A stretch of 64,000 nucleotides of DNA from Microcoleus sp. bin38.metabat.b11b12b14.051 (GTDB lineage Bacteria > Cyanobacteriota > Cyanobacteriia > Cyanobacteriales > Microcoleaceae), in contig NZ_JAAFKD010000012.1 in the NCBI RefSeq assembly GCF_013299165.1, positions 62,001 to 126,000 on the forward strand, read 5' to 3'. The position numbers and the translations under genes are program-made. This document shows, in pieces, positions 44,369 through 53,940 of the stretch. Each line of letters opens with the position of its first letter. Positions within the stretch are counted from its first letter, which is position 1. Under the pieces are notes generated by a model that worked only from the letters and a program-made list of their open reading frames with translations, searched no databases and had not been told where the DNA came from.

Positions 44369-47300
44369 ATGCAGCAAGAAACAGAAGTTTTCGTCTTCCC
44401 CGCATCCTTTGCTCAGCAGCGGCTGTGGTTCCTCAATCAACTAGCACCGGACAACCCTTTCTACAATGTTTCAACCGCACTTTACTTAACAGGTTCCCTC
44501 AACATAAGAGCCTTAGAGCAAACCTTCAACGAAATTGTGCAACGACACGAAAGTTTGCGTACTACTTTTGCAATGTTGGAAGGCGAAATCGTGCAAATTA
44601 TTGCTCCGATGCTCGCGATATCTCTCCCCACAATCGACTTACAAAATCTCTCGCCAACCCAGCAGCAAACCACAGCGCTGCAACTTGCAATTGATGCTGC
44701 ACAACGCCCTTTTGATTTAGCCACCGGGCCGTTATTTAAAGTAACGCTATTAAAACAAAGTGAAACAGAGCATATTTTGTTGCTGAATTTGCATCATATT
44801 GTGGCTGATGGTTGGTCGATGGGAGTGCTAATTCGAGAGCTGGGAACGCTCTACACCGCATTTGTAAATAACAGGCGATCGCCCCTCGCAGCACTCCCCT
44901 TGCAGTACGCCGACTTTGCAGAATGGCAGCACCAATATTTGCAGGGCGAAGTGTTAGCAACTCAGTTAGCTTATTGGCGCCAGCAGTTAAGCGCAATTAG
45001 TGCGATCGATCTACCGACAGACAGACAAAGGCCTGTGGTTCCCTCCTACCGCGGCGCCAAAGAGTCGATCGCACTATCGCCTGCTTTAAGTAACTCGCTA
45101 AAGTCGCTGAGCCAGCAAGAAGGTGCGACTTTATTTATCACCTTGCTCGCGGCTTTTCAAACTTTGCTGTACCGCTATACAGGACAAGCTGATATTGCAA
45201 TAGGAACGCCGATCGCCAATCGCAATCGCAGTGAAATCGAAGCATTAATCGGTTTTTTTGTCAACAGTTTAGTGCTGCGCGCAGATTTATCGGGAAACCC
45301 AACGTTTCAGGAACTATTACAGCGGGTAAAAAACGTCGCGATGACAGCCTACGCCCACCAAGATTTGCCCTTCGAGAAGCTGGTGGAGGAATTGCACCCC
45401 GATCGCGAATTGAGCCGCAATCCCCTGTTTCAAATTAGTTTCAGCCTGCAAAACACTCCTGTAGCAGCGCTCGAATTGCCGGGAATTGCTTTTAGGGCGC
45501 TCGACTTTGACTGCGGAAGCGCCAAGCTCGACTTAGAGTGCAACTTGTGGGAAGATGCAGGAAGCATTCACGGGCAATTTGTCTACAGTACCGACTTATT
45601 CGATCGCGCCACGATTTCGCGGATGGCGGGACATTTTCAAACGCTACTCGCAGCGATTGTTGCTAATCCCAAACAGCGCCTTAACGACTTGGCTTTGCTG
45701 ACAGCGCCAGAATCCCAACAATTATTAATTGATTGGAATGACACTCGCAGAGATTATCCGCAAAACCAGTGTTTCCCCCAGCTTTTTGCAGAGCAAGTCG
45801 CGCGCCATCCCGATGCTGTCGCCGCCGTCTTTGAAAACCAGCAATTAACCTACCGTCAACTCAACAGCCGAGCCAACCAACTCGCAGGCTACTTGCAGCA
45901 ATCGGGAGCCAAACCAGAAGTTTTAATCGGCATTTATGTAGAACGTTCTTTAGAGGCGATCGTCGCAATTTTAGGCATTATCAAAGCAGGCGCAGCGTAT
46001 CTGCCTTTAGATCTAAATTATCCTCAAGAGCGCCTTAACTTCATGTTAGCAGATGCTGGCGTGTCTATTTTAGTAACTCAACAGCACTTAGCAAAAAACT
46101 TAACTGCGCCGGAATGTGCAGTAGTTTGTGTGGACTCCGACAGAGAACATATCGCCCGACAAAGCCCAGCCAACTTAACTTTAGATATCATACCAGAAAA
46201 CCTGGCTTATGTCATCTACACATCCGGTTCAACCGGAAAACCCAAAGGCGTTTTAATCGAACATCGCGGACTTTACAACTTAGCTTTAGCTCAAATAGCA
46301 GCTTTTAACTTAAACTCAAATCACCGCGTTTTGCAATTCGCATCCCTGAGTTTTGATGCCTCGATTTTTGAGATTGTCATGGCCTTGGGAAGCGGAGCCA
46401 CACTTTACTGCGCGCGCAAAGAATCTTTGTTACCCGGACAAACATTAATTCAATTTTTGCAGGACAATGCTATTACCCACGCCACCTTCCCGCCGTCGCT
46501 GCTAGCTGTGCTTCCAGACGCCGAACTTCCCGCACTGCAAACAATTATCTGTGCTGGCGAATCCTGTTCCTTGGATGTGGTGAAACGCTGGGCTTCTGGG
46601 CGCAGGTTTTTTAATGCTTACGGCCCTACAGAGGCGACTGTGTGGTCGAGTTTTGCCGAAATTGGCGATTGCAAAAAACCGCCAATCGGCCGCCCAATTG
46701 CCAACACGCAACTCTATATTTTAGATGAAAATTTACAGCCCGTACCCGTCGGAATTCCCGGTGAATTGTACATCGGCGGTGCTGGTTTAGCCCGAGGCTA
46801 CATCAACCGCCCCGAATTAACCGCTCAGCGCTTTATTCCTCATCCGTTTAGCGAGAAAGCCGGAGAACGAATTTACAAAACAGGTGACTTAGCTCGCTAT
46901 TTACCCGATCGCAATATTGAGTTTTTAGGCCGCACTGACGCACAGGTAAAAATTCGCGGCTATCGCATAGAATTAGGAGAGATTGAAGCGCTGCTGGTGG
47001 AGCATCCAGCAGTCAAAGAAACAGCCGTGGTGGCTGAAGCTGATTTATCGGGAAACCAGCGCCTAGTTGCTTATGTCGTCCCCGATCGCGATCGGGCGCT
47101 CAATCCCTTGGAAATGCGTAATTTTCTCAAGCAAAAGCTGCCCGAATACATGATTCCCCATGCCTTTGTGGCGATCGCATTTCTGCCCCTAACTCCCAAC
47201 GGCAAAATCGATCGCCTGCGCCTCAAAGCAGCGGATAATATCACTAGCAATACCACAGATAAAAGCTGCATTGCACCTCGCACGCCAACCGAATCAGCCC

Positions 47301-48406
47301 TCGCCAAAATTTGGTCAGAAATCCTCAACACTGAGCCAGTTGGAATTCGCGACAACTTCTTCGATTTGGGTGGAGATTCCCTGCTAACAATTCGCCTGAT
47401 TAAGGAGATTAACCAGCAATTTAACTCCGAGTTACCGCTATCATCTTTGTTCTTAAATCCTACAATAGAAGGTTTAGCAGATTCGCTCGATTCAGGAACA
47501 AATCCTAGGGAATGGTCGCCCTTAGTAGCAATTAAACCTCGCGGTAAAAATCCGCCTTTCTTCTGCGTCCATCCCATCTTTGGCGTCGTATTTCCTTATT
47601 GCGATCTAGCATTTCAGTTAGGAGAAAATCAACCATTTTACGGACTGCAACCAAAGGGAATTGACGGCGAAACTGCTCCGCTAACTCGCATTGAAGATAT
47701 GGCGGCTGACTACATTGCAGCCTTGCGTACAGTTCAACCACAAGGCCCTTATTTTTTAGGAGGTTGGTCTTTTGGGGGTTTAGTGGCTTTTGAAATGGCT
47801 CAACAGTTGCTCGCAGCCGGGGAAGAAGTGGCTTTACTGGCGGTGCTGGATACTTTAGCGCCGGTTGCTGCTAACAAACCTTCTGTTTGGGACGGTTGCA
47901 AGTTTATTCTGACTACTGTTTCGCGATCAATCTGGCCTTTTGTCGTCGATTATTTTCGGTTGGTTGCTGCTGCGGAAAATGTCCAATTTAGTGGTATAGC
48001 TGCGCGGTTTCCCAAGTTAAATAACTTGCTAAATTTTGTAGCTAAGTTTTGGCAATGCTGGAATTGGAAACAGGCCGTTATGGTGAGCATTTTATCTCAG
48101 GAGTCAAACCAAAACAACTGGCGCGAGCTGGCAATTCCCTCGATGTTTACTTTATTTCAGGCTAACAGTCAAGCAACTCTCAGCTATGTACCGAAAATTT
48201 ATCCGCACCGAATTACTCTGTTGCGATCGGGAGAAAAGCTGAAGGCGAATCATCAAGATCCGACTCTGGGCTGGAAGGATTTAACGACGGAACAAGTAGA
48301 GGTGATTCGAGTTCCGGGAAATCACCTGACTATGTTGAGAAAACCCTATGTTGAGGTGCTAGCCAGACAGCTAAAGCTTTGCTTAGAGAACGAAATAATT
48401 GATTAG
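44369..48406 (+). CDS. NRPS module 3: C-A-T-TE, predicted aromatic (Phe-like) residue and release
   Basis: The 1345-residue protein begins directly with a C domain (FVFPASFAQQRLWFLNQL; HHIVADGWS near 145). The A domain has YTSGSTGKPKG at 617; the specificity residues read DAFTIAAVWK, close to Phe codes such as those of gramicidin and tyrocidine but with Trp at position 331. The carrier domain reads FFDLGGDSLL (Ser1004). A type I thioesterase follows from about 1060 with GGWSFGG (Ser1134), so chain release by hydrolysis or cyclisation ends here. No epimerisation domain exists in the cluster. The gene lies 170 bp after module 2 with repeat DNA between. Confidence 0.9.
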   Translation: MQQETEVFVFPASFAQQRLWFLNQLAPDNPFYNVSTALYLTGSLNIRALEQTFNEIVQRHESLRTTFAMLEGEIVQIIAPMLAISLPTIDLQNLSPTQQQTTALQLAIDAAQRPFDLATGPLFKVTLLKQSETEHILLLNLHHIVADGWSMGVLIRELGTLYTAFVNNRRSPLAALPLQYADFAEWQHQYLQGEVLATQLAYWRQQLSAISAIDLPTDRQRPVVPSYRGAKESIALSPALSNSLKSLSQQEGATLFITLLAAFQTLLYRYTGQADIAIGTPIANRNRSEIEALIGFFVNSLVLRADLSGNPTFQELLQRVKNVAMTAYAHQDLPFEKLVEELHPDRELSRNPLFQISFSLQNTPVAALELPGIAFRALDFDCGSAKLDLECNLWEDAGSIHGQFVYSTDLFDRATISRMAGHFQTLLAAIVANPKQRLNDLALLTAPESQQLLIDWNDTRRDYPQNQCFPQLFAEQVARHPDAVAAVFENQQLTYRQLNSRANQLAGYLQQSGAKPEVLIGIYVERSLEAIVAILGIIKAGAAYLPLDLNYPQERLNFMLADAGVSILVTQQHLAKNLTAPECAVVCVDSDREHIARQSPANLTLDIIPENLAYVIYTSGSTGKPKGVLIEHRGLYNLALAQIAAFNLNSNHRVLQFASLSFDASIFEIVMALGSGATLYCARKESLLPGQTLIQFLQDNAITHATFPPSLLAVLPDAELPALQTIICAGESCSLDVVKRWASGRRFFNAYGPTEATVWSSFAEIGDCKKPPIGRPIANTQLYILDENLQPVPVGIPGELYIGGAGLARGYINRPELTAQRFIPHPFSEKAGERIYKTGDLARYLPDRNIEFLGRTDAQVKIRGYRIELGEIEALLVEHPAVKETAVVAEADLSGNQRLVAYVVPDRDRALNPLEMRNFLKQKLPEYMIPHAFVAIAFLPLTPNGKIDRLRLKAADNITSNTTDKSCIAPRTPTESALAKIWSEILNTEPVGIRDNFFDLGGDSLLTIRLIKEINQQFNSELPLSSLFLNPTIEGLADSLDSGTNPREWSPLVAIKPRGKNPPFFCVHPIFGVVFPYCDLAFQLGENQPFYGLQPKGIDGETAPLTRIEDMAADYIAALRTVQPQGPYFLGGWSFGGLVAFEMAQQLLAAGEEVALLAVLDTLAPVAANKPSVWDGCKFILTTVSRSIWPFVVDYFRLVAAAENVQFSGIAARFPKLNNLLNFVAKFWQCWNWKQAVMVSILSQESNQNNWRELAIPSMFTLFQANSQATLSYVPKIYPHRITLLRSGEKLKANHQDPTLGWKDLTTEQVEVIRVPGNHLTMLRKPYVEVLARQLKLCLENEIID

Positions 48407-48866
48407 GTTCGTAGTGAGGACTTTAGTCCGCAAAAAAGAGAGGACTGAAGTCCTTACTACAAACCTAATAACGCTCGTAGTGAGGACTTTAGTCCGCAAA
48501 AAAAGAGAGGACTGAAGTCCTTACTACAAACCTAATAACGCTCGTAGTGAGGACTTTAGTCCGCAAAAAAAGAGAGGACTGAAGTCCTTACTACAAACCT
48601 AATAACGCTCGTAGTGAGGACTTTAGTCCGCAAAAAAAGAGAGGACTGAAGTCCTTACTACAAACCTAATAACGCTCGTAGTGAGGACTTTAGTCCGCAA
48701 AAAAAGAGAGGACTGAAGTCCTTACTACAAACCTAATAACGCTCGTAGTGAGGACTTTAGTCCGCAAAAAAAGAGAGGACTGAAGTCCTTACTACAAACC
48801 TAATAACGCTCGTAGTGAGGACTTTAGTCCGCAAAAAAGAGAGGACTGAAGTCCTTACTACGAACC
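48406..48866. repeat. Array G of the GGACTTTAGTCC family, seven units of 66-67 bp
   Basis: The GTAGTGAGG word recurs at 48411, 48477, 48544, 48611, 48678, 48745 and 48812. Units contain TTTAGTCCGCAAAAAAAGAG between the opposed arms. The first G of the array is the last base of the module 3 stop codon TAG. Confidence 0.95.
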
Positions 48867-48874
48867 TATTGCGT

Positions 48875-50230
48875 TCATTTAACTAAAATCCATTGGGCGA
48901 TACTGAAAATGCTAGCACCCAAACCGGCGGCGATCGGGATTGTCACCAGCCAAGCCGAACCAATTGACTGCAAAGTTTGCCATCGTACCGATTTCCAACC
49001 TTTAATCAGCCCGACTCCCACAACTGCACCGACTAAAGCGTGGGATGTGGAAACCGGCAAACCTAAACGAGATGCTAATAATACTGTGGTAGCTGTCGCT
49101 AATTCCGCGCAAAATCCGCCGCTGGGTTGCAGTTGGATGATATTTTCGCCGACAGTAGCGATCACTGTTTTGCCCCAGATGGCTAAACCGATGACGATTC
49201 CTGCGCCCCCAAGGACTAAAATCCACAAAGGAACCCTGAAATCTTCTAGGGGAAAGGAACCTGTACGCTGGATGTAGGCGATCGCAGCTAAAGGCGCAAC
49301 CGCATTCCCTACGTCATTAGAACCATGTGCAAATGCTACAAAACAAGCACTCAAGACTTGAAATCTCGCCATCTGTCGCTCGATAGCAGAGTGAGAGGGA
49401 GGGCGAGATTGGGATAATATTCCCTCTTCCTTCTTCCCTCTTCCTTCTTCCCTCTTCCCTCTTCCTTCTTCCTTCGCTAAGTTTTTCCAACTATTGAACG
49501 AAAGCCCGATCGCCCCAATACTCCCAATGCCAATCACAATATCGTGAATTGGCAGACTCCAGCCAAATGTATCGCGCAAAAAGTCGATCGCACCTGTCTG
49601 CACCAAACCCACATCCACAACAGACGGCAAAACAATTATCCCAAATACGGTCAACAGCGCCGCACTCAGCCAAGGTATCCACTCGCGCAGTTGAAATAGA
49701 GGATCTGGGCGATCGAGAATCCAATGCTTTACCCCACTGTAAAATAGTGCAGCTAAAGCACCGCTAGCAAAAGGTGTCGCCACCCAAGTTAACGAGATCC
49801 TGCCGATAATCGGCCAATCAACCGCATGAATTCCGGCTGCTACCCAGCTAAAACCTGCGATCGCACCTACCACCGCATGGGATGACGAAACCGGCAAACC
49901 TCGACTGGTAGCAATTTGCAGCCACAAGCCGCAAGCTGCTAACACTGACACCATCCCGATTAAAAATACCTGCGGTTTTGCCACAAACACTTCTGCATTC
50001 ACAACTCCTGTTGCAAGAGTTTCGGAAACTCCTTCCCCGAACAGCACTGCACCGGAAAACTCCAGTATCCCTGCAACAATTATTGCTTGTCGCAGCGTCA
50101 GCGCCTTCGAGCCTACCGATGTCCCCATTGAGTTCGCCACATCGTTAGCCCCCAAGTTGGCGGCGACATACAAGGCTAGCGTGGCGATCGCGCCCAGTTG
50201 CAGAAATTCCACCCCAGAAGTATTTAACAT
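48875..50230 (-). CDS. PiT/PHO4-family inorganic phosphate transporter
   Basis: The 451-residue membrane protein has two inverted halves with the family signatures ANLGANDVANSMGTSVGS near 20 and AFAHGSNDVGNAVAPLAAI near 290, and two LPVS[ST]SHA[VL]VGA loops. PiT proteins move phosphate with H+ or Na+ at low affinity. A loop at about 250-272 is encoded by a GAAGAGGGAAGAAG-type microsatellite and reads as EEGRGKREEGRGKKEEG; it is not part of the family. I chose the Met at 50230, since longer starts would run into rplS DNA. It is divergent from rplS with only 67 bp between. Confidence 0.88.
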   Translation of the reverse strand: MLNTSGVEFLQLGAIATLALYVAANLGANDVANSMGTSVGSKALTLRQAIIVAGILEFSGAVLFGEGVSETLATGVVNAEVFVAKPQVFLIGMVSVLAACGLWLQIATSRGLPVSSSHAVVGAIAGFSWVAAGIHAVDWPIIGRISLTWVATPFASGALAALFYSGVKHWILDRPDPLFQLREWIPWLSAALLTVFGIIVLPSVVDVGLVQTGAIDFLRDTFGWSLPIHDIVIGIGSIGAIGLSFNSWKNLAKEEGRGKREEGRGKKEEGILSQSRPPSHSAIERQMARFQVLSACFVAFAHGSNDVGNAVAPLAAIAYIQRTGSFPLEDFRVPLWILVLGGAGIVIGLAIWGKTVIATVGENIIQLQPSGGFCAELATATTVLLASRLGLPVSTSHALVGAVVGVGLIKGWKSVRWQTLQSIGSAWLVTIPIAAGLGASIFSIAQWILVK

Positions 50231-50297
50231 AGAATTTTTTTGAGATAAAACTGGCAGTTCGATATATGATAAGGGATTGTGAGTTTTGGAAATTTTT

Positions 50298-50684
50298 ATG
50301 AAAGGCGCAGCAGAAATAATCCGTTCGCTCGAAACGGCAGAAATAAATAGAGTCAAAGTAGAACTCAGCAAAGTGCTCCCCGATATTTACGTTGGCGACA
50401 CCGTGCGCGTCGGCGTGAGAATTAAAGAGGGCGCGAAAGAACGGGTTCAACCCTACGAAGGCACTGTGATTGCCATGCGGAACGGCGGGATTAATGAAAC
50501 AATCACCGTCCGTCGCGTGTTTCAGGGCGTCGGCGTGGAACGGGTGTTTTTGATTCACTCGCCCCGCATCGCTAATGTCCAAGTCATGCGTCGCGGTAAA
50601 GTCCGTAGAGCCAAACTTTACTACCTGCGCGATCGCGTCGGCAAAGCAACTCGCGTCAAACAGCGGTTCGATCGCTCCCTCTAG
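50298..50684 (+). CDS. rplS: 50S ribosomal protein L19
   Basis: The 128-residue protein shows the L19 core [20 protein letters not shown] and [20 protein letters not shown]. Start ATG 50298 ([12 protein letters not shown]) is preferred to an in-frame TTG at 50286, in line with family length. It lies at the 30S-50S interface and is upstream of trnW and secE-nusG, the usual cyanobacterial order. Confidence 0.95.
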   Translation: MKGAAEIIRSLETAEINRVKVELSKVLPDIYVGDTVRVGVRIKEGAKERVQPYEGTVIAMRNGGINETITVRRVFQGVGVERVFLIHSPRIANVQVMRRGKVRRAKLYYLRDRVGKATRVKQRFDRSL

Positions 50685-50716
50685 GAATGCACCCAGCCTC
50701 CTATTGGTGAGAGAGA

Positions 50717-50757
50717 AAATGGGAAATTAAAAAAATAAAAAAAAAAGTTTCCCATTT
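50717..50757 (+). terminator. Hairpin after rplS
   Basis: AAATGGGAAA (50717-50726) and TTTCCCATTT (50748-50757) are inverted copies around an A-rich loop. There is no long T-run after it, so it may stabilise mRNA or be a weak terminator. Confidence 0.5.
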
Positions 50758-50819
50758 CCGATCACACTGTGTTAAAATACGAATCTAGAGGTTAAGCGAA
50801 TTTCAGCAACCTCACCTGT

Positions 50820-50892
50820 GCGCTCTTAGTTCAGTTGGTAGAACGCAGGTCTCCAAAACCTGATGTCGGGGGTTCAAGTCCTCCAGGGCGCG
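50820..50892 (+). tRNA. trnW: tRNA-Trp (CCA anticodon)
   Basis: A 73-nt cloverleaf: acceptor GCGCTCT pairs with AGGGCGC, D-loop AGTTCAGTTGGTAGA, anticodon loop TCTCCAAAA with CCA, T-loop GTTCAAGTC, discriminator G. The terminal CCA is not encoded. It sits between rplS and secE, a conserved placement. Confidence 0.97.
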
Positions 50893-50908
50893 CTGAATCA
50901 CCAAAATT

Positions 50909-50980
50909 TTAATTCTGCCCGAAAGCGCCCGGATAATTGGCTGGAAACAGCCGAAACCGAAGACTTTCGGGTAGAATTAA
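50909..50980 (+). terminator. 17-bp stem-loop after tRNA-Trp
   Basis: TTAATTCTGCCCGAAAG and CTTTCGGGTAGAATTAA pair over 17 positions with one G-U, followed by TTTTTG. It suits a terminator or processing signal behind the tRNA. A second hairpin, TGATAAGAACG/CGTTCTTATCA at 51067-51101, lies before secE. The rest of 50893-51342 has heptamers (GTTGACA, 51030) and AAAATCT repeats (about 51295-51325). Confidence 0.6.
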
Positions 50981-51342
50981 TTTTTGTGGGCGGTTCGCAA
51001 CAAAGGCCATCAACAAATGCTCGGTTTAAACAGTTGACAGTTGACAGTTGACCTGGGACAGCGAAGTGATAAGAACGAAGATTTAAGCTCCGTTCTTATC
51101 ATAATCTGCCGACCTGAGTAAGGGCTTCAAACCCCGGCTATTCTGTGGCTTCTGGCTCGTCGGTTTCGGCGATCGGCATTTACACCGTTGATGGCTTAGG
51201 CTTGTAAAAAAGTGCTGGCTTTGGATTTGAGATTTTGGACTTGGGCGTAAGTGGTTAGTGTCAAAAAATCAAAGAGCCGCGAGCCACTCACAAAATCTAA
51301 AATCTAAAATCTGAAATCTGAAATCGCAAGGGGGATTCGATC

Positions 51343-51576
51343 GTGGCGAAAAAAGACGAAGCTCAAGAAACTCAAGAAATGACTGCGCCTGGGTTCGATC
51401 CTGCGGGTTTTTTTAAGGAAACTAGAGAAGAACTCGATAAAGTGGTCTGGCCGAGCCGCCAGCAGCTAATTAGCGAGTCTTTGGCCGTGCTTTTGATGGT
51501 AATCCTCTCAGCAAGCCTGATCTATTTGGTGGATAACTTCTTTAACTGGGGCGCAGGAAAGGTGTTTGGGCCATGA
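51343..51576 (+). CDS. secE: Preprotein translocase subunit SecE
   Basis: The 77-residue protein has the short single-helix SecE form: FFKETREELDKVVWPSRQQL before the membrane helix LAVLLMVILSASLIYLVD. It clamps SecY in the inner and thylakoid membranes. The GTG start is preceded by GGGGGATTC. The stop overlaps the nusG ATG in ATGA, so the two are translationally coupled. Confidence 0.94.
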   Translation: MAKKDEAQETQEMTAPGFDPAGFFKETREELDKVVWPSRQQLISESLAVLLMVILSASLIYLVDNFFNWGAGKVFGP

Positions 51577-52211
51577 CTTTTGCATCAGAAGAATCTGATT
51601 ATTCCACAGAAGCGACGGGACAGGCAGCATCGCCAGATAAGCCGGAGATTCAGGCTCGCTGGTATGCTGTTCAGGTAGCCTCAGGCTGCGAGAAGCGCGT
51701 GAAGGCAAACTTGGATCAGCGGATTCAAACTTTGGATGTTGCCGATCGTATCGTTCAAGTCGAAATTCCGCAAACTCCAGCGATCAAAGTCGGCAAAGAC
51801 GGTTCCCGGCGCCAGTCAGATGAGAAAATTTTCCCCGGCTACGTACTCATCCGTATGTATATGGACGAGGATACGTGGCAGGTGATTAAAAATACCCCGA
51901 ACGTAATTAATTTTGTAGGGGCAGAGCAAAAACGCCGCTACGGGCGCGGCAGGGGTCACGTCAAACCGCTACCTCTGAGTCATTCGGAAGTAGAACGGAT
52001 CTTCAGAAACGCTCAGGAATCAGAACCAGTTGTCAAAGTATCGATGGCGACAGGAGACCACGTTGTGGTACTTTCCGGGCCATTTAAGGATTTTGAAGGT
52101 GATGTGATTGAAGTTAGCCCGGAACGGAACAAGCTCAAAGTTTTACTCTCGATTTTTGGGCGCGATACGCCTGTAGAATTAGAGTTCAATCAGGTTCAGA
52201 AACAGAACTAA
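51573..52211 (+). CDS. nusG: Transcription antitermination/elongation factor NusG
   Basis: The 212-residue protein has an NGN domain (ARWYAVQVASGCEKRVKANL, then FPGYVLIRMYMDEDTW) and a C-terminal KOW domain (GDHVVVLSGPFKDFEGDVIE). It binds RNA polymerase and links it to ribosomes or Rho. It starts inside the secE stop and ends 3 bp before rplK. Confidence 0.95.
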   Translation: MTFASEESDYSTEATGQAASPDKPEIQARWYAVQVASGCEKRVKANLDQRIQTLDVADRIVQVEIPQTPAIKVGKDGSRRQSDEKIFPGYVLIRMYMDEDTWQVIKNTPNVINFVGAEQKRRYGRGRGHVKPLPLSHSEVERIFRNAQESEPVVKVSMATGDHVVVLSGPFKDFEGDVIEVSPERNKLKVLLSIFGRDTPVELEFNQVQKQN

Positions 52212-52214
52212 CTA

Positions 52215-52640
52215 ATGGCAAAGAAAGTTGTTGCAGTAATTAAGTTGGCGATTACGGCGGGAAAAGCCAACCCAGCTCCTCCGATCGGCCCAGCCTTGGG
52301 TCAGCACGGCGTCAATATTATGATGTTTTGCAAGGAGTACAATGCTAGAACCGCAGACCAAGCAGGTCTCGTGGTTCCGGTAGAAATTTCGGTTTTTGAA
52401 GACCGCAGTTTTACGTTTATTCTCAAAACCCCTCCGGCTTCGGTTTTGATTCAAAAAGCTGCTGGTATTGCTAAGGGTTCGGGTGAACCTAACCGCAAGC
52501 AAGTAGGGAAAATTACACAGGCTCAGTTGCGAGAAATCGCTGAGACTAAAATGCCTGACCTCAATGCTAATGATGTTGAAGCTGCTATGAAAATTGTAGC
52601 GGGAACAGCTAAAAACATGGGCGTGGCGATCGCTGATTGA
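52215..52640 (+). CDS. rplK: 50S ribosomal protein L11
   Basis: The 141-residue protein shows [20 protein letters not shown] and the C-terminal rRNA-binding domain ([20 protein letters not shown]). It forms the GTPase-centre stalk base. A GAAGGAA microsatellite starts directly after its stop. Confidence 0.96.
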   Translation: MAKKVVAVIKLAITAGKANPAPPIGPALGQHGVNIMMFCKEYNARTADQAGLVVPVEISVFEDRSFTFILKTPPASVLIQKAAGIAKGSGEPNRKQVGKITQAQLREIAETKMPDLNANDVEAAMKIVAGTAKNMGVAIAD

Positions 52641-52694
52641 AGGAAGAAGGAAGAAGGAAGAAGGAAGAAGGAAGAAGGAAGAAGGAAGAAGGAA
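52638..52694. repeat. GAAGGAA heptamer tract between rplK and rplA
   Basis: About eight tandem GAAGGAA copies start at the rplK stop. The same word forms the coding microsatellite inside the phosphate transporter gene (49420-49475). The rest of 52695-52917 contains AAAATCC/AAAATCT heptamers in two blocks near 52750-52790 and 52865-52895. Confidence 0.88.
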
Positions 52695-52917
52695 AAGTTT
52701 TTTCTGATTCGTAATTCTTACTTGTCAGTCTTAAATCCTAAATTGCTAATCCAAAATTCCTGATTTTCAATCCAAAATCCAAAATCGCAAGTCGGTTCAG
52801 GGGGAGAAGTAATACTTCGCTAGCAACCGCAAATTTTTTAGATTTTAAATGACCGAAATGGTTCAATCTAAAATCTAAAATCTAAAATCCAAAATAGACT
52901 GACCCCAGGAAATAACA

Positions 52918-53631
52918 ATGGCAAAGAAAGTATCCAGAAGACTGCAAGAACTTCTCAAAAAAGTTGAAGAGAGACCTTACCTACCGCTGGAAGCTCTGCA
53001 ACTTTTGAAAGAAACAGCAACCGCTAAGTTTGGCGAATCTGCTGAAGCTCACATCCGTTTGGGAATTGACCCGAAATATACTGACCAACAGTTGCGGACA
53101 ACTGTATCGCTACCAAAAGGAACTGGTCAAGTAGTCAGAATTGCGGTGATTGCTAAGGGCGAAAAAGTTAAAGAAGCTCTGAATGCTGGCGCGGATATTG
53201 CTGGTTCTGAAGAGTTGATCGAAGAAATTCAAAAGGGCATGATGGACTTCGATTGTCTGATTGCTACTCCAGATGTGATGCCGTTGGTGGCAAAATTGGG
53301 TCGGTTGTTGGGCCCGCGCGGCTTGATGCCTTCTCCCAAAGGCGGCACGGTGACGACTGACATTGCTCGGGCGATCGATGAATTCAAAGGTGGTAAACTA
53401 GAATTCCGTGCCGATCGCACAGGCATCGTTCATGTTATGTTTGGCAAGGCAGCTTTCTCAGCGGAAGATTTGCTGGTAAACCTTCATGCTTTGCAAGAAA
53501 CTGTTGACCGCAACCGTCCTTCTGGTGCGAAGGGTCGCTACTGGCGCAGTTTGTACATATCCGCAACTATGGGCCCATCGATCGAAGTCGATATCAGTGC
53601 TCTGCGCGATACCAAACTTGATGCTGTCTAG
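52918..53631 (+). CDS. rplA: 50S ribosomal protein L1
   Basis: The 237-residue protein has the L1 features [20 protein letters not shown] and [20 protein letters not shown]. It forms the L1 stalk at the E site and in many bacteria represses its own operon by binding mRNA. The ATG is preceded by CCAGGAAATAACA. Confidence 0.96.
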   Translation: MAKKVSRRLQELLKKVEERPYLPLEALQLLKETATAKFGESAEAHIRLGIDPKYTDQQLRTTVSLPKGTGQVVRIAVIAKGEKVKEALNAGADIAGSEELIEEIQKGMMDFDCLIATPDVMPLVAKLGRLLGPRGLMPSPKGGTVTTDIARAIDEFKGGKLEFRADRTGIVHVMFGKAAFSAEDLLVNLHALQETVDRNRPSGAKGRYWRSLYISATMGPSIEVDISALRDTKLDAV

Positions 53632-53754
53632 CAAGTATTGATCCGAAGGCAGAAGTAAAAGACAGCTTCGGTTGTCTGTGTAAATCTCTCAGGAAATTTG
53701 CATGATACCCTTGCTAATGTCTGCCTTCTGGTGATAGTCTAATCAAAAATCCAT

Positions 53755-53905
53755 AAGCTGAAGACCGCAGGTGCCTAGCGCTTAATTTCCTGCCGAGGCC
53801 CAAGAAATAAAAAGTCAAGAAAATCAATTAAAAAGTTCTATCTTTTAATTCCTAATTCTTAGTTTTTAATTCTATGCCCCGGCTATAAGGTTGGGGTTTT
53901 TGATT
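53755..53905 (+). promoter_or_regulatory. Ribosomal protein L10 leader with attenuator-like hairpin
   Basis: The leader contains GAAGACCGCAGGTGC, CGCTTAATTTCCTGCCGAGG and a later CCCC/GGGG hairpin (53877-53896) followed by TTTTT. The first two words match the L10-leader consensus known upstream of rplJ in many bacteria, where the L10-L7/L12 complex binds. The rplJ ribosome binding site AGGAGG is at about 53923. Confidence 0.75.
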
Positions 53906-53940
53906 GGCAGTTTGAGATCCTAAAAGGAGGTGAAATTAGT

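Noticed and set aside
50231-50371. Longer start for the phosphate transporter
   Set aside because: It would overlap the rplS coding start on the other strand and adds residues not found in PiT proteins.
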